NCBI GenBank assembly: GCA_947491755.1
Contig: CANLKV010000002.1
Span: 186,001-250,000, forward strand
Length of the DNA: 64,000 bases
DNA from: an uncultured Nonlabens sp.
GTDB lineage: Bacteria; Bacteroidota; Bacteroidia; Flavobacteriales; Flavobacteriaceae
Direction: 5' to 3'
Notes under the pieces: model-generated
What the model saw: only the letters and a program-made list of their open reading frames with translations
Databases searched by the model: none
What the model was told of the DNA's origin: nothing
Made by a program: the position numbers and the translations under genes
Shown here: in pieces, positions 35,496 through 44,326 of the stretch
Layout: every line of letters starts with the position of its first letter
How positions within the stretch are numbered: the first letter of the stretch is position 1

Positions 35496-37382
35496 TTGAA
35501 AAATTTTGAAGCCTTAGGGCTCTCACAACCGTTGTTAGACGGTCTCGCTGAAATGGGGTTTGAAACCCCTACAGAGATTCAGCAACAGTCCATTCCCATT
35601 TTATTGAAACATGACGGAGACTTTATAGGTCTTGCGCAAACTGGTACGGGAAAAACTGCTGCTTTTGGTTTACCCTTACTGGATCTTATAGATTTAAACT
35701 CAAGAGATACGCAAGCTCTTATTCTTGCGCCTACTAGAGAACTCGCCCAGCAAATTTGTGGGCAAATGGAACAAATGTCCCAAAAGATGGGCAAACTTAA
35801 CGTGGTTCCTGTTTTTGGTGGGGCAAATATTATGAATCAAATACGCGACATACGTCGTGGTGCACAAATTATTGTGGCTACACCAGGACGTTTAATGGAT
35901 TTGATGAAACGTAAAGAAGTTAAACTCGATGCGTTGAAATATATGGTACTCGATGAGGCAGATGAGATGCTCAACATGGGCTTTAAGGAAGACATCGATT
36001 ACATACTTTCAAAAAGTGATACGGGCCGTAATATCTGGTTATTTAGTGCCACCATGGCTAGAGAGATCAAACGCATTGTAGACACCTATATGGTCCAGCC
36101 AGAAGAGGTGCGTATCAATCGGGAGAATATTGTTAATACAAATATTGACCACCAGTCGGTGCAGTTAAAAGCTTCTGATAAAATTGAGGCCTTGCGGCGT
36201 TACCTAGATTATCATGAAGACATGTTTGGCGTGGTTTTTTGTCGTACAAAGCGCGACACTCAAAAAGTAGCAGACGAGTTGAATAATAATGGTTATGCGA
36301 CCGAGGCATTACATGGCGATATGTCACAGGCGCAGCGCGATGCAGCCATGAAACGCTTCCGTAATAAAAACTTAAAACTGTTAATCGCTACAGATGTTGC
36401 CGCTCGTGGTATTGATGTAGACGATATAACGCACGTAATACACTTTGCACTGCCAGATGATCCAGAGTTTTACACGCACAGGTCAGGAAGAACTGCTAGA
36501 GCTGGTAAAAAGGGAGTGTCACTTGCTTTAATTACAAAGGGAGATAACCGCAAACTTAAATTTATAGCCAGCAAACTGGGAATTACGTTTGAGCCAGGAG
36601 AAATACCTGCCCTAGATGCCATTACAGAAAAACGTATTGCCAGATGGTCTGAAAACCTTAAAAATCAAGAAGTAAATCCTAAAATAAGCGATGCCCTCAT
36701 GGCTAGCGTTATTGAAGGCTTTGAGGATATATCAAAGGACGAGCTTATTGCTCGATTATTAACTAAAGAATATAACTCGATCTACAAGCGCAACTCTATC
36801 AAAGATGTCAATGATCGCTCAAAAAGTCGAGATGATGACCGTGGTGGCAAGCGCGAGCGTGGTCGCAAGAACGATAAGGGTAGAGAGGAAGGCATGAAAA
36901 CCTACTTTATCAATCTGGGTCGTAAAGATAACATCAACAAGGGAGCGCTACTAGGCTTCGTTTGTGATGCAACAGGCATTACAGGCAACGAGATAGGCCG
37001 TATAGTTCTTGATGGTGCTCACTCTTTTATAGACGTAAAAGAAGATGTAGCCAACCAGATGGAAAAACTAAATGGCATGCAGCGCGATGGTCGTGAGCTA
37101 CGAGCAAATGAACATAACGGTCGAGTGACCGAGTCAAGAGATCGTGGCAGTCGCAGCGGCGGTAAGGGCGGTTTTAAGGGTCGCCGTGATGATGCCGGAG
37201 GCGGTTTTAAAGGCCGTGGTAAATTAGATCGGGATGATGCTGGTAGCGCACCACGATCAGGCGGTTTTAAGGGGCGTAGTACTAAAAAAGACGACAGCTC
37301 GTTTAAAGGGCGCGATTCAAAAACCAAAGGCGGAAAAAAAGGGTCTGGAAGATCTAAATTCTTTGGTAAGAAATGGGATTAA
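35496..37382 (+). CDS. DEAD-box RNA helicase with DbpA-type RNA-binding domain (CsdA-like)
   Basis: A 628-residue protein starting from a TTG (no in-frame ATG fits); the Q motif (FETPTEIQQQSIP) follows directly. It contains AQTGTGKT, PTRELAQQ, DEADEML (about residue 153), SAT and HRSGRTARAG, then a DbpA-like RRM (TYFINLGRKDNINKGALLGFV to FIDVKEDVANQMEKL). The Gly/Arg/Lys-rich tail has repeats of GGFKGR (about 545-628). It unwinds structured RNA in ribosome assembly or cold adaptation. A strong terminator follows. Confidence 0.93.
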   Translation: MKNFEALGLSQPLLDGLAEMGFETPTEIQQQSIPILLKHDGDFIGLAQTGTGKTAAFGLPLLDLIDLNSRDTQALILAPTRELAQQICGQMEQMSQKMGKLNVVPVFGGANIMNQIRDIRRGAQIIVATPGRLMDLMKRKEVKLDALKYMVLDEADEMLNMGFKEDIDYILSKSDTGRNIWLFSATMAREIKRIVDTYMVQPEEVRINRENIVNTNIDHQSVQLKASDKIEALRRYLDYHEDMFGVVFCRTKRDTQKVADELNNNGYATEALHGDMSQAQRDAAMKRFRNKNLKLLIATDVAARGIDVDDITHVIHFALPDDPEFYTHRSGRTARAGKKGVSLALITKGDNRKLKFIASKLGITFEPGEIPALDAITEKRIARWSENLKNQEVNPKISDALMASVIEGFEDISKDELIARLLTKEYNSIYKRNSIKDVNDRSKSRDDDRGGKRERGRKNDKGREEGMKTYFINLGRKDNINKGALLGFVCDATGITGNEIGRIVLDGAHSFIDVKEDVANQMEKLNGMQRDGRELRANEHNGRVTESRDRGSRSGGKGGFKGRRDDAGGGFKGRGKLDRDDAGSAPRSGGFKGRSTKKDDSSFKGRDSKTKGGKKGSGRSKFFGKKWD

Positions 37383-37405
37383 GCTAGTCTTTCTTAATTA
37401 ATATT

Positions 37406-37440
37406 AAACCCCTAATTTTCAAAATTTTAGGGGTTTTTTA
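37406..37440 (+). terminator. Intrinsic terminator of the helicase gene
   Basis: Stem AAACCCCTAA / TTTAGGGGTTT with an AT-rich inner part, followed by six T. Confidence 0.88.
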
Positions 37441-37489
37441 TTGGCTTTTTCCTGAATGTTAATTTGCTGCAATAAGATGGTTTTAAGTT

Positions 37490-37505
37490 CGCTTTCGCGA
37501 AAGTC
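37490..37505. repeat. Recurrent palindrome copy 10 (two mismatches at right end)
   Basis: CGCTTTCGCGAAAGTC, intergenic. The left arm is complete and extends to TTCG. Confidence 0.75.
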
Positions 37506-37765
37506 TAATTCAATCACAAACAGTAATAGGAAAAAGTAAAGAGCTCTACAAATCTGATCACCTAGTCATTCGTGTATATCAAGAAGAAACTTCGAAAAAC
37601 TTCAAATAAAATATTAATAGGAATTGAGTATTTTTTTATTGTCTTTATGAACATAATTCCTCTAACGTATCTAAGATCTTTTTTGTGGCAGTGTTATACT
37701 TTGACATAGAAAAAGAAATAGATGTTAGCTTTTTTAGTTTGTTGAAAAACTAAACTAGTAAAGTA

Positions 37766-38212
37766 TTAATTATAAGAAACAAAATACCTCAAATAACCCT
37801 TCTGCATGACGGTAAGTGAGCATATTTTATTTTTGCATATTTTCAACGGTAGAAGAATTTCTCCATTATGAATTAAAAAATAAACCTCTGCGGTTTTTTT
37901 TTCTTCAGTTATTTTATAAAAACCTTTTACCTGTTGCGATTCGGCTTCATCATAAGATAGTATATTAATATCTGATGGATTCTCAACCTTTTCTCTCAAC
38001 ATTTCAAATACATTGGATAAGCTCTTTCTGAATAGATCGTCATTGTAAAGGATAGGATCGACTCTTAGATATTTATTAATGATTTGTTCGTCAGATTTCT
38101 CAATATCAAATATTGCATTATAAAAATCAGTGATTAATTTCTTGGAATCATATGAGTTATGCGATGAACTACATATTATTATACCAAGTACTAAAGTGAA
38201 AATCGTTCTCAT
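37766..38212 (-). CDS. Exported protein of unknown function, 148 aa
   Basis: The chosen ATG (MRTIFTLVLGIIICSSSHNS) gives a short signal peptide with a Cys at residue 13; a longer open frame has no good start. The rest reads like a small alpha+beta domain (LITDFYNAIFDIEKSDEQII, AEVYFLIHNGEILLPLKIC) with Cys-Lys-Asn-Lys-Ile-Cys near the end. I do not recognise a family. It probably sits in an accessory patch with the next gene; both have lower GC than their neighbours by eye. Confidence 0.6.
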   Translation of the reverse strand: MRTIFTLVLGIIICSSSHNSYDSKKLITDFYNAIFDIEKSDEQIINKYLRVDPILYNDDLFRKSLSNVFEMLREKVENPSDINILSYDEAESQQVKGFYKITEEKKTAEVYFLIHNGEILLPLKICKNKICSLTVMQKGYLRYFVSYN

Positions 38213-38295
38213 ATTTAAAGTTTTTTTAGTTACAGTTACCTGTGTTGGAAATGGATACACCACCACTTGAATTTATGCTAAATCCATTAAGGTTT

Positions 38296-38865
38296 CTAAT
38301 ATTTTGTCCTATTGCCCAGTTTTATTAAGGAGATCGAATACAAAAAACTGAAGACCGTTGCGATGGCTGCGATCCACAACAAAGTTGTAATTGCTGTAGA
38401 TTTATTACTTTGTATTGTAATGAGCCAATACCACATAGAAATTGAAAGTAATAGGGTACTTCCTCGAGTGGCTATAGGTATGGTCTTATTTCCATGATAT
38501 ACCATAGAAATAAACCCGTAAACTATGATTAAGAAATAAGGCCAGTTGGCAATGGCTGAATCGTAGCTTTCACCTTTTGAGATGTGAACGAATAAGGAGC
38601 TTCCTATAATCGCGATACAAAGTTTAAGTATCGTTTCTTTCCAACTTCCAGACAACCTCAAATTTTCAAAAATGATTCCACCGATTATTGGAATAAGGGC
38701 TAGAAGTATCATTAATTTCCCGATCGCCTGTATTTGAAATAATATAAAGCTAGTTATAGAGATGGCAAAAATGCCTAAGAAAATTAGAAAGAAATTTACT
38801 AGAATCTGTCGTTGCTTAGAAGGCGTGTAGTCTTTAATAACGTTCTCTTGAGTAGTATCACTCAT
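38296..38865 (-). CDS. Multi-pass membrane protein, unknown function
   Basis: The 189-residue protein has a polar N-terminus (to about 20) and about six hydrophobic helices (for example FFLIFLGIFAISITSFILF and LMILLALIPIIGGIIF). No conserved motif is evident. The C-terminal GNRTKY ends in TAG, while another frame stays open beyond it (see findings), so the 3' end might be a recent change. It is upstream of the 148-aa gene in the same direction. Confidence 0.65.
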   Translation of the reverse strand: MSDTTQENVIKDYTPSKQRQILVNFFLIFLGIFAISITSFILFQIQAIGKLMILLALIPIIGGIIFENLRLSGSWKETILKLCIAIIGSSLFVHISKGESYDSAIANWPYFLIIVYGFISMVYHGNKTIPIATRGSTLLLSISMWYWLITIQSNKSTAITTLLWIAAIATVFSFLYSISLIKLGNRTKY

Positions 38866-38948
38866 GCTGTATTAGGATCTTATTGGAACAGAAAGATAAT
38901 ACCCATTTTTTAAAACTTCCTTTAAATCCCTGATCAGTAATTAAACAT

Positions 38949-40364
38949 TCATTTGCCACGAGGGGCATCTTTCTCTTTTAAAACTTGTTCTGAATGCAGG
39001 AATACCGCGGCTCTGGCTGACTCTTTAACCTTAGGAGTTACGCGTTTCATCATTTGATTTTCAAAATGAGTAAGCGTAGTTTTGAGAGAGCCACTGGATG
39101 TTGATTTTTTTGATTTGCATTGAGAATATAAGGTTCTCGCTAGCTCCAGCGCGTCAAGTAATGCTTGGTTAGCGCCTTGTCCCTTGAAAGGGCTCATAGG
39201 GTGTGCAGCATCACCTATCAAGGTCACCTGTTTTTGGGGCACCGCTGGTGGTTGCCACAATGGTCTATCATATACTGGATATCCAGAAATATTTGCTACA
39301 GGTGTTTTTTCAATAATTTGTGGGATAGGCGTGTGCCAGGGTACCCGCTTTTGTGATTCTGTTTTTAATGCTTTTGCTCCTGCACGACTTAAATCTATGG
39401 CTTGTGACTCTGTAAGTGGATAGCTAAGTTGCCACATGATATTCTCGTTGTCAAAAGGCATCACATAGATACGCTCCTGTCCGTTGGCAGTTTGAAAAAC
39501 GCTAGCCTGATCTAACAATTCATTGGTGTTATTCTCTAGATCTTTGTATGCGCATATTCCCAAAATAACGATGGTTCCTAGGTAGTTGAATTTACTTTGA
39601 TTGCTTGCTACAAAATGATCTCTTACTTTACTATGTATGCCGTCTGCGCCTACAATTACATCAGCTTTTGCGGTTGAAATCTTATTTTTTTCATTAAAAT
39701 GGATGGTAATTAACTTGTCATCATTCAATGTACTTCCTTCAAATTCTTGTCCCCACTCAACGGCATGTGTCTTCTCTAGTTCTTCCAGTAAGGCCTGTCT
39801 TAAATGTTGCCTTGCGATATGTATGTTGGTTTGTTTGCGAGCGATAGTTTTGTTATCGCCTACCCATTTCCTATAGCCCCACTTTGCTAGTATTTTTCCA
39901 GAAGGATCATGAACCAGATGCCTGGTAGATACAATACCTTTTTCTAGCTGCAGAATACCAAATCCCTTCATGGCCTTGCTTGCTTGCTGCAGGGTGAGCC
40001 CATAGCCTTGTGAGCGGGCATCAAAGCTCGCATCTTTTTCGTAAATTTTAAAGGGTATACCGCGATGAGAAAGCGCTACAGCTAGTGCAATACCTCCTAT
40101 ACCGGCACCTATGATAGCTACTGTAGGCCACTCGTTATTTGGGGCGCATGGTACATCACTGGGTTGTATGCCAGATCCATTGCATTTTTTACAAGAATTG
40201 TAATGCACGGTAGGCACAGATGGTCTGGTAGATACCTCTCCGTTGTCAAACTTTTTGAGAGCAAGACGATAGTCCAAGCGCACTTTCTTACTGATCTTTT
40301 GTTTGCGCCTACCTGTACTTTTACAAGCGGGACAAGGATGCCAGTAAGTCGTTGAAACACTCAA
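38949..40364 (-). CDS. FAD-dependent monooxygenase with N-terminal zinc-ribbon-like domain
   Basis: The 471-residue protein starts at a TTG (no ATG is available ahead of the first Cys motif). Residues 10-70 carry CPAC, then CKKC followed by NGSG, with basic residues between them, a DnaJ-type or zinc-ribbon layout. The FAD part begins at about 80 with VAIIGAGIGGIALAVALSHRG, has an inner VGADGIHSKVRD and GDAAHPMSPFKGQGANQALLDALELAR, and ends in a helical region. It resembles aromatic-ring hydroxylases (PF01494). The substrate is unknown; the Cys pairs might bind Zn or a partner. It is an unusual domain pair. Confidence 0.8.
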   Translation of the reverse strand: MSVSTTYWHPCPACKSTGRRKQKISKKVRLDYRLALKKFDNGEVSTRPSVPTVHYNSCKKCNGSGIQPSDVPCAPNNEWPTVAIIGAGIGGIALAVALSHRGIPFKIYEKDASFDARSQGYGLTLQQASKAMKGFGILQLEKGIVSTRHLVHDPSGKILAKWGYRKWVGDNKTIARKQTNIHIARQHLRQALLEELEKTHAVEWGQEFEGSTLNDDKLITIHFNEKNKISTAKADVIVGADGIHSKVRDHFVASNQSKFNYLGTIVILGICAYKDLENNTNELLDQASVFQTANGQERIYVMPFDNENIMWQLSYPLTESQAIDLSRAGAKALKTESQKRVPWHTPIPQIIEKTPVANISGYPVYDRPLWQPPAVPQKQVTLIGDAAHPMSPFKGQGANQALLDALELARTLYSQCKSKKSTSSGSLKTTLTHFENQMMKRVTPKVKESARAAVFLHSEQVLKEKDAPRGK

Positions 40365-40399
40365 ATTATCTGATTTTTTTGCATGTAAAGTTGACTTGT

Positions 40400-42880
40400 T
40401 TACAAGCCAAAATTAATCCCTATAACAAAGGCACCATAATTTCTATCACTGGTGATGCTGCGTACATAATCGATTCTAAAAGGTCTGAAATTACCAAAAC
40501 CAATATTATCGATACCAGCGCTGGCTTCAAAATAAGGTTTGCGTTGCGTCATTAATGCTTTACCGCTTATGATCAAATCATAATTGAGAAGGTTAAGCCC
40601 TGGTATTTTACCTAGCAAAAATCCTTTAAAGTCGTGTTGTATATGGAACTGTGCATAGCTATCATTAGTACTGTAATCATAGTAATCCAGCAAACCAAAC
40701 CCATAAGGATTGAGCGCTTCTAATTTAAATCGTAGTTGGTTGCCATTAAAATGTTGCGCATCAATTAGCGACAGACCATCCCCATTGATAAACGTTCCAG
40801 CATTGATGTAGTAACTGCTACGTCCCAGGTTTCCTTGATCAAAATTTTGCCAGATACTAGCACTCAACTGGTGGTAATTAAAGCGATCTTGACTAGCCGC
40901 AAACCCTCCTTCATAAGCAAGGCGTAGGGTAGGGTATTTTTCGTTTGTAATATTAAATTTTTGATCGGGATAGCTTTGATACTTCTGGCCTGGTCGTATC
41001 GTTAAGCCGGCGCTCACTTTTATAAGTTCATGTTCTTCTACAAAGCCCAGCCTGCCCTGATCTAAATTAATAGGGTTGTTTGAGGTATAATCAACATCAG
41101 ACTGTGTGAACCATACCTGGTCTGTTGTGTTTTGCAAGGGTTGCCTGCGTTCATAACCAATGGATCCATTTAGAAAAAAGCCATTGATCACCTCTTCTGA
41201 ATAAGAAAAGCGCGCAAAATCTGACTCGTAGAATTTGGCAAAGTTGCGCTCAAACAACAGGCTGGATAGGGTGTTCTCAAGCCCAGATATAGGTTGGGTA
41301 CTGTTAATTTGATTTACTTGTGTACCGCCAGATAAGCTTATTGTTCTTCTATTTGTTCTATTAAATCGATACGTGACTCTTCCATCATAGCGCACCCGTT
41401 GATCTGCGGTACCATAATTAATATTAATAGCGCTGTATAAACTCTGGTTATAGTCATCATCAAATCCTTTTGAATAACTCAAACCGCTACCTAGCACAAA
41501 ACCTTGCACCGTATTGAAGCCGTTAAAATTGTCTAATCCAGTGACCCCATCGTAAGATATACGATAGTTTTTATTTGAATTTCTATAGCTGTAGCCTGTT
41601 AGTACGTCTAAGGGATTAAATTTATTTCTCACTTGATCAATACTGTCCTTGTATTGAGGATCATTTCTCACTGCTGCAATACTGTCTTTACGCACATACT
41701 CGGTAACCTCTGCCTCGGTAAGGGGCACGGGCCTTATTTTTTTCCAAAAAAGACTGTCTTTCTTATTGGCCTCTGGTTGAAAGGCAAGTGTTTCTGGCCC
41801 AAACGTATCTTTGCTAAATTGTGGATTAAAATTGTAATTGGTGTAATTTGCAATAAACCGCCCATTCCCCTTAAAACCGAATAGAGCAAATGAAAAGGTT
41901 AGATTTTGAGTGCGTTTAACCCACTCCTTACTAGCAGACTCATAAGAAAAATCTTGTTTAAAGGTTAATTCTTTAATAACTGGGACATTAATATTTTGAC
42001 CTGTTGTCGTCAGTTCTAATCCGTAGATATCCCATTGATCCTCGACTATGTAAATAATACCGTTAAAGGTGTTATCCTTAGGACGTCTTGAAATCACCTG
42101 TATTTTATTGATCAAAAAATTGTTGTTGTCAAAAAACGTCCCTAGTAGCTTATATCTGTAGTAGTTGAATGCATAGTCTGCAATAGGAGAAATTATTTTG
42201 TTATTGAGGTCTATGTTATTATTGTAAAAATTAAAGTCGGCTTGTTCTGCACTATTTGCACTAAAACCACGATCATCACCGCTCACTTTACTTGCAGTTA
42301 TAAACTCTTTAAAATTATCGGGCGCTTGATAAGCGATCTCACTTACCGTCTCTGACAAATAAATGATGCCGCTGCGTGTTAAAGAGTCTAGCGATCCATC
42401 GAGGTCTCCTATTTCTTGACCCAAAAATTTTTCAGGTACATCCTCCATGCGCCATAAACCACGGGAGTAAAAATTTGCCGTATAACTAGAGCTTTTAAGT
42501 CTGTTCTCTTCTCTATGATTGATGGCTTCTTGAATGACTCGTATGGCTGGATTTTCATCGCTGCGCACTACAACCTCGTCTAGCGATGTGGTCTCTTGTA
42601 ATAAGGTAATATCCAGGGAATGAGGAAAAGAAGAAAGGTCCACTTGAATTTCTTGAGTCTGGTATCCCAGGCTTTGAAAAACTATCGTGACACTCCCTTT
42701 GCGATTGTAATTGAGTTGGTAAACACCCTCAGCATTTGACGAGGTTCCTGTATAGCTGTCTTTCACAAAAACACTAGCAAAAGGAACAGGTTCTCCCTCT
42801 TTATTTGTAACAGTTCCTGTAATCTGAGCAGCAACCGTAAGGCTGACTAAAAAAAATAAAGAGGTGTAGAAATATTTCAT
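40400..42880 (-). CDS. DUF5686/carboxypeptidase-regulatory-like outer-membrane protein
   Basis: The 826-residue protein has a signal peptide (MKYFYTSLFFLVSLTVAAQ), a CarboxypepD_reg-like beta domain (about 20-105: ITGTVTNKEGEPVPFASVFV to YQTQEIQVDLSS), and a large DUF5686-type C-terminal region predicted to form beta strands, ending in the aromatic pattern FVIGINFGL typical of outer-membrane barrels. The function is unknown. It resembles TonB-dependent receptors in its N-terminal domain but has no TonB plug. A 93-bp gap separates it from smpB. Confidence 0.82.
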   Translation of the reverse strand: MKYFYTSLFFLVSLTVAAQITGTVTNKEGEPVPFASVFVKDSYTGTSSNAEGVYQLNYNRKGSVTIVFQSLGYQTQEIQVDLSSFPHSLDITLLQETTSLDEVVVRSDENPAIRVIQEAINHREENRLKSSSYTANFYSRGLWRMEDVPEKFLGQEIGDLDGSLDSLTRSGIIYLSETVSEIAYQAPDNFKEFITASKVSGDDRGFSANSAEQADFNFYNNNIDLNNKIISPIADYAFNYYRYKLLGTFFDNNNFLINKIQVISRRPKDNTFNGIIYIVEDQWDIYGLELTTTGQNINVPVIKELTFKQDFSYESASKEWVKRTQNLTFSFALFGFKGNGRFIANYTNYNFNPQFSKDTFGPETLAFQPEANKKDSLFWKKIRPVPLTEAEVTEYVRKDSIAAVRNDPQYKDSIDQVRNKFNPLDVLTGYSYRNSNKNYRISYDGVTGLDNFNGFNTVQGFVLGSGLSYSKGFDDDYNQSLYSAININYGTADQRVRYDGRVTYRFNRTNRRTISLSGGTQVNQINSTQPISGLENTLSSLLFERNFAKFYESDFARFSYSEEVINGFFLNGSIGYERRQPLQNTTDQVWFTQSDVDYTSNNPINLDQGRLGFVEEHELIKVSAGLTIRPGQKYQSYPDQKFNITNEKYPTLRLAYEGGFAASQDRFNYHQLSASIWQNFDQGNLGRSSYYINAGTFINGDGLSLIDAQHFNGNQLRFKLEALNPYGFGLLDYYDYSTNDSYAQFHIQHDFKGFLLGKIPGLNLLNYDLIISGKALMTQRKPYFEASAGIDNIGFGNFRPFRIDYVRSITSDRNYGAFVIGINFGL

Positions 42881-42973
42881 AAGCTGGTTGGTTTATGCAT
42901 CGACAAAAACAGTATGTCACATACAATTAAAGAGTACTCCTCAAAATAGACTACAGAAACTACAAAAAGTTGG

Positions 42974-43438
42974 TTATGCGTTGTAAGTTTTTTTGATTTG
43001 GTCCAGCCTTTTTTTGTTATCCCTATTTTTAATCGTTTCTCTCTTGTCAAATAACTTTTTTCCTTTTGCAAGAGCAATCTGTATTTTGGCCAGGCCGCGG
43101 TTATTGATAAATAAAACCAATGGAATAATGGTATTTCCGCTATTAGTCACGTCCTTATACAGTTTTTTGAGCTCTCTTTTTTGCAAGAGTAATTTTCTGG
43201 CCGCTTTGGGAGCATGATTAAAATGCGTGGCATGTGAGTATTCTTGGATAGTCATATTAATAATCCATAATTCTCCGTCCTTGAATTCGCAAAACGCCTC
43301 TGCAATGCTAGCTTTACCTAGACGAATGGCTTTAATCTCCGTACCACCCAGCACGATTCCTGCTGTATATTTGTCCAGTAATTCGTATTCAAATCGCGCT
43401 TTGCGATTTTTGATTTGTATGTTGTTTTTAAAATCCAT
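42974..43438 (-). CDS. smpB: SsrA-binding protein SmpB
   Basis: 154 residues from the ATG at 43438 (MDFKNNIQIKNRKARFEYELL). A GTG at 43444 in the same frame lies on the promoter box and was rejected. Family motifs are ARFEYELLDKYTAGIVLGGTEIKAIR, GELWIINM, HATHFNHAPKAARKLLL and KGKKLFDKR. It binds tmRNA and brings it to stalled ribosomes. It lies back to back with the DUF6503-like gene, and both have TATATTTG boxes within 5 nt of their ATG. Confidence 0.96.
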   Translation of the reverse strand: MDFKNNIQIKNRKARFEYELLDKYTAGIVLGGTEIKAIRLGKASIAEAFCEFKDGELWIINMTIQEYSHATHFNHAPKAARKLLLQKRELKKLYKDVTNSGNTIIPLVLFINNRGLAKIQIALAKGKKLFDKRETIKNRDNKKRLDQIKKTYNA

Positions 43439-43443
43439 TAACA

Positions 43444-43451
43444 CAAATATA
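43444..43451 (-). promoter_or_regulatory. Candidate -7 promoter box TATATTTG of smpB
   Basis: Full match to TAnnTTTG, 5 nt before the smpB ATG; a leaderless transcript is likely. Confidence 0.55.
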
Positions 43452-43476
43452 ATTTAAGAGTCTGTGCCCATCGTTA

Positions 43477-43484
43477 TATATTTG
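43477..43484 (+). promoter_or_regulatory. Candidate -7 promoter box TATATTTG of the divergent gene
   Basis: Full match to TAnnTTTG, 4 nt before the ATG at 43489. Together with the smpB box it makes a compact divergent promoter in a 50-bp spacer. Confidence 0.55.
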
Positions 43485-43488
43485 TGAA

Positions 43489-44235
43489 ATGAAAAAAAGC
43501 TTCCTGTTTCCCTATATTTTTCTAGTAATTACTACACTCTCCTGCGTTGATGATTCTCAAGATGCATCCGTTATTTTAGACAAGAGCATCCAGGCGCATG
43601 GTTCTGATCTTGCAGCAAACGCTCGTTTCAGTTTTAATTTTAGAGGGATTGATTATAGCGTGGATAGAAAGGGAGGCATTTTTGTGTATGAGCGTCGTTT
43701 TAAACAAAATAATGCCGCTGTAGTGGATCGCTGGAATAACGATGGTTTCTCGCGTCGCATCAACGATTCTATCGTACAGCTACCAGATTCTCTGTCCCAG
43801 CGTTATCGCGCTTCTCTTAATAGCGTGATTTATTTTGCACAATTACCGTACAGTCTGGATGGTCCAGCAGTAAACTTAAAGCATATTGGGACCTCTAGTA
43901 TTGCTGGCAAACAGTATCATAAAATTGAGGTGACTTTTAAGGAAAATGGAGGCGGTGAGGACCATGAGGATGTATTTATTTACTGGATCAACACGCAAGA
44001 TCACCTGGTGGATTATCTAGCCTATTCTTATTGTGAGGATGATTGTGGGTATCGCTTCCGCGAAAGCGTAAACCGCAGAAACCTAGAGGGAGTCATCGTC
44101 CAGGATTACAATAATTATCGTCCTGCAAGTAATGATGTAGAACTAAGCGAGCTGGATGAGGCATTTGAATCTGGATCACTAATACTAATGAGCGAGATTA
44201 AAACAGAGTTCCCAGAAGTTATTTTGAACCCATAA
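43489..44235 (+). CDS. DUF6503-like lipoprotein
   Basis: A 248-residue protein with a lipoprotein signal (VITTLSC, Cys about 19), then ILDKSIQAHG and a beta-rich domain (ARFSFNFRGIDYSVDRKGG, YHKIEVTFKENGGGEDHED). It resembles the flavobacterial DUF6503/LolA-like family by pattern. The cell role is unknown; the LolA-like fold suggests lipid or lipoprotein handling. A palindrome copy with one mismatch is read as RFRES in a C-terminal segment. It is divergent from smpB. Confidence 0.7.
   Translation: MKKSFLFPYIFLVITTLSCVDDSQDASVILDKSIQAHGSDLAANARFSFNFRGIDYSVDRKGGIFVYERRFKQNNAAVVDRWNNDGFSRRINDSIVQLPDSLSQRYRASLNSVIYFAQLPYSLDGPAVNLKHIGTSSIAGKQYHKIEVTFKENGGGEDHEDVFIYWINTQDHLVDYLAYSYCEDDCGYRFRESVNRRNLEGVIVQDYNNYRPASNDVELSELDEAFESGSLILMSEIKTEFPEVILNP
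44053..44068. repeat. Recurrent palindrome copy 11 (one mismatch)
   Basis: CGCTTCCGCGAAAGCG in the DUF6503-like gene, translated RFRES. Confidence 0.88.
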
Positions 44236-44326
44236 CCATTTACAGTTGAGTGTCGTTATTTGACAACTGGGTATCCTTTTTTTGTCCTTAAGAATCGCTT
44301 GAGACATCTTTGTGTCGTTCTTGAAA

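Larger units (their letters stand above)
37383..37765. other. Spacer after helicase gene
   Basis: 383 bp holding the helicase terminator, a degenerate palindrome copy, and a 41-codon plus-strand open stretch (37487-37609) without a start codon (see findings). No full gene was seen. Confidence 0.45.

Noticed and set aside
44312..44326. GTG start of the LytS-type kinase
   Set aside because: It lies in the likely promoter; ATG 44327 or 44357 are better.
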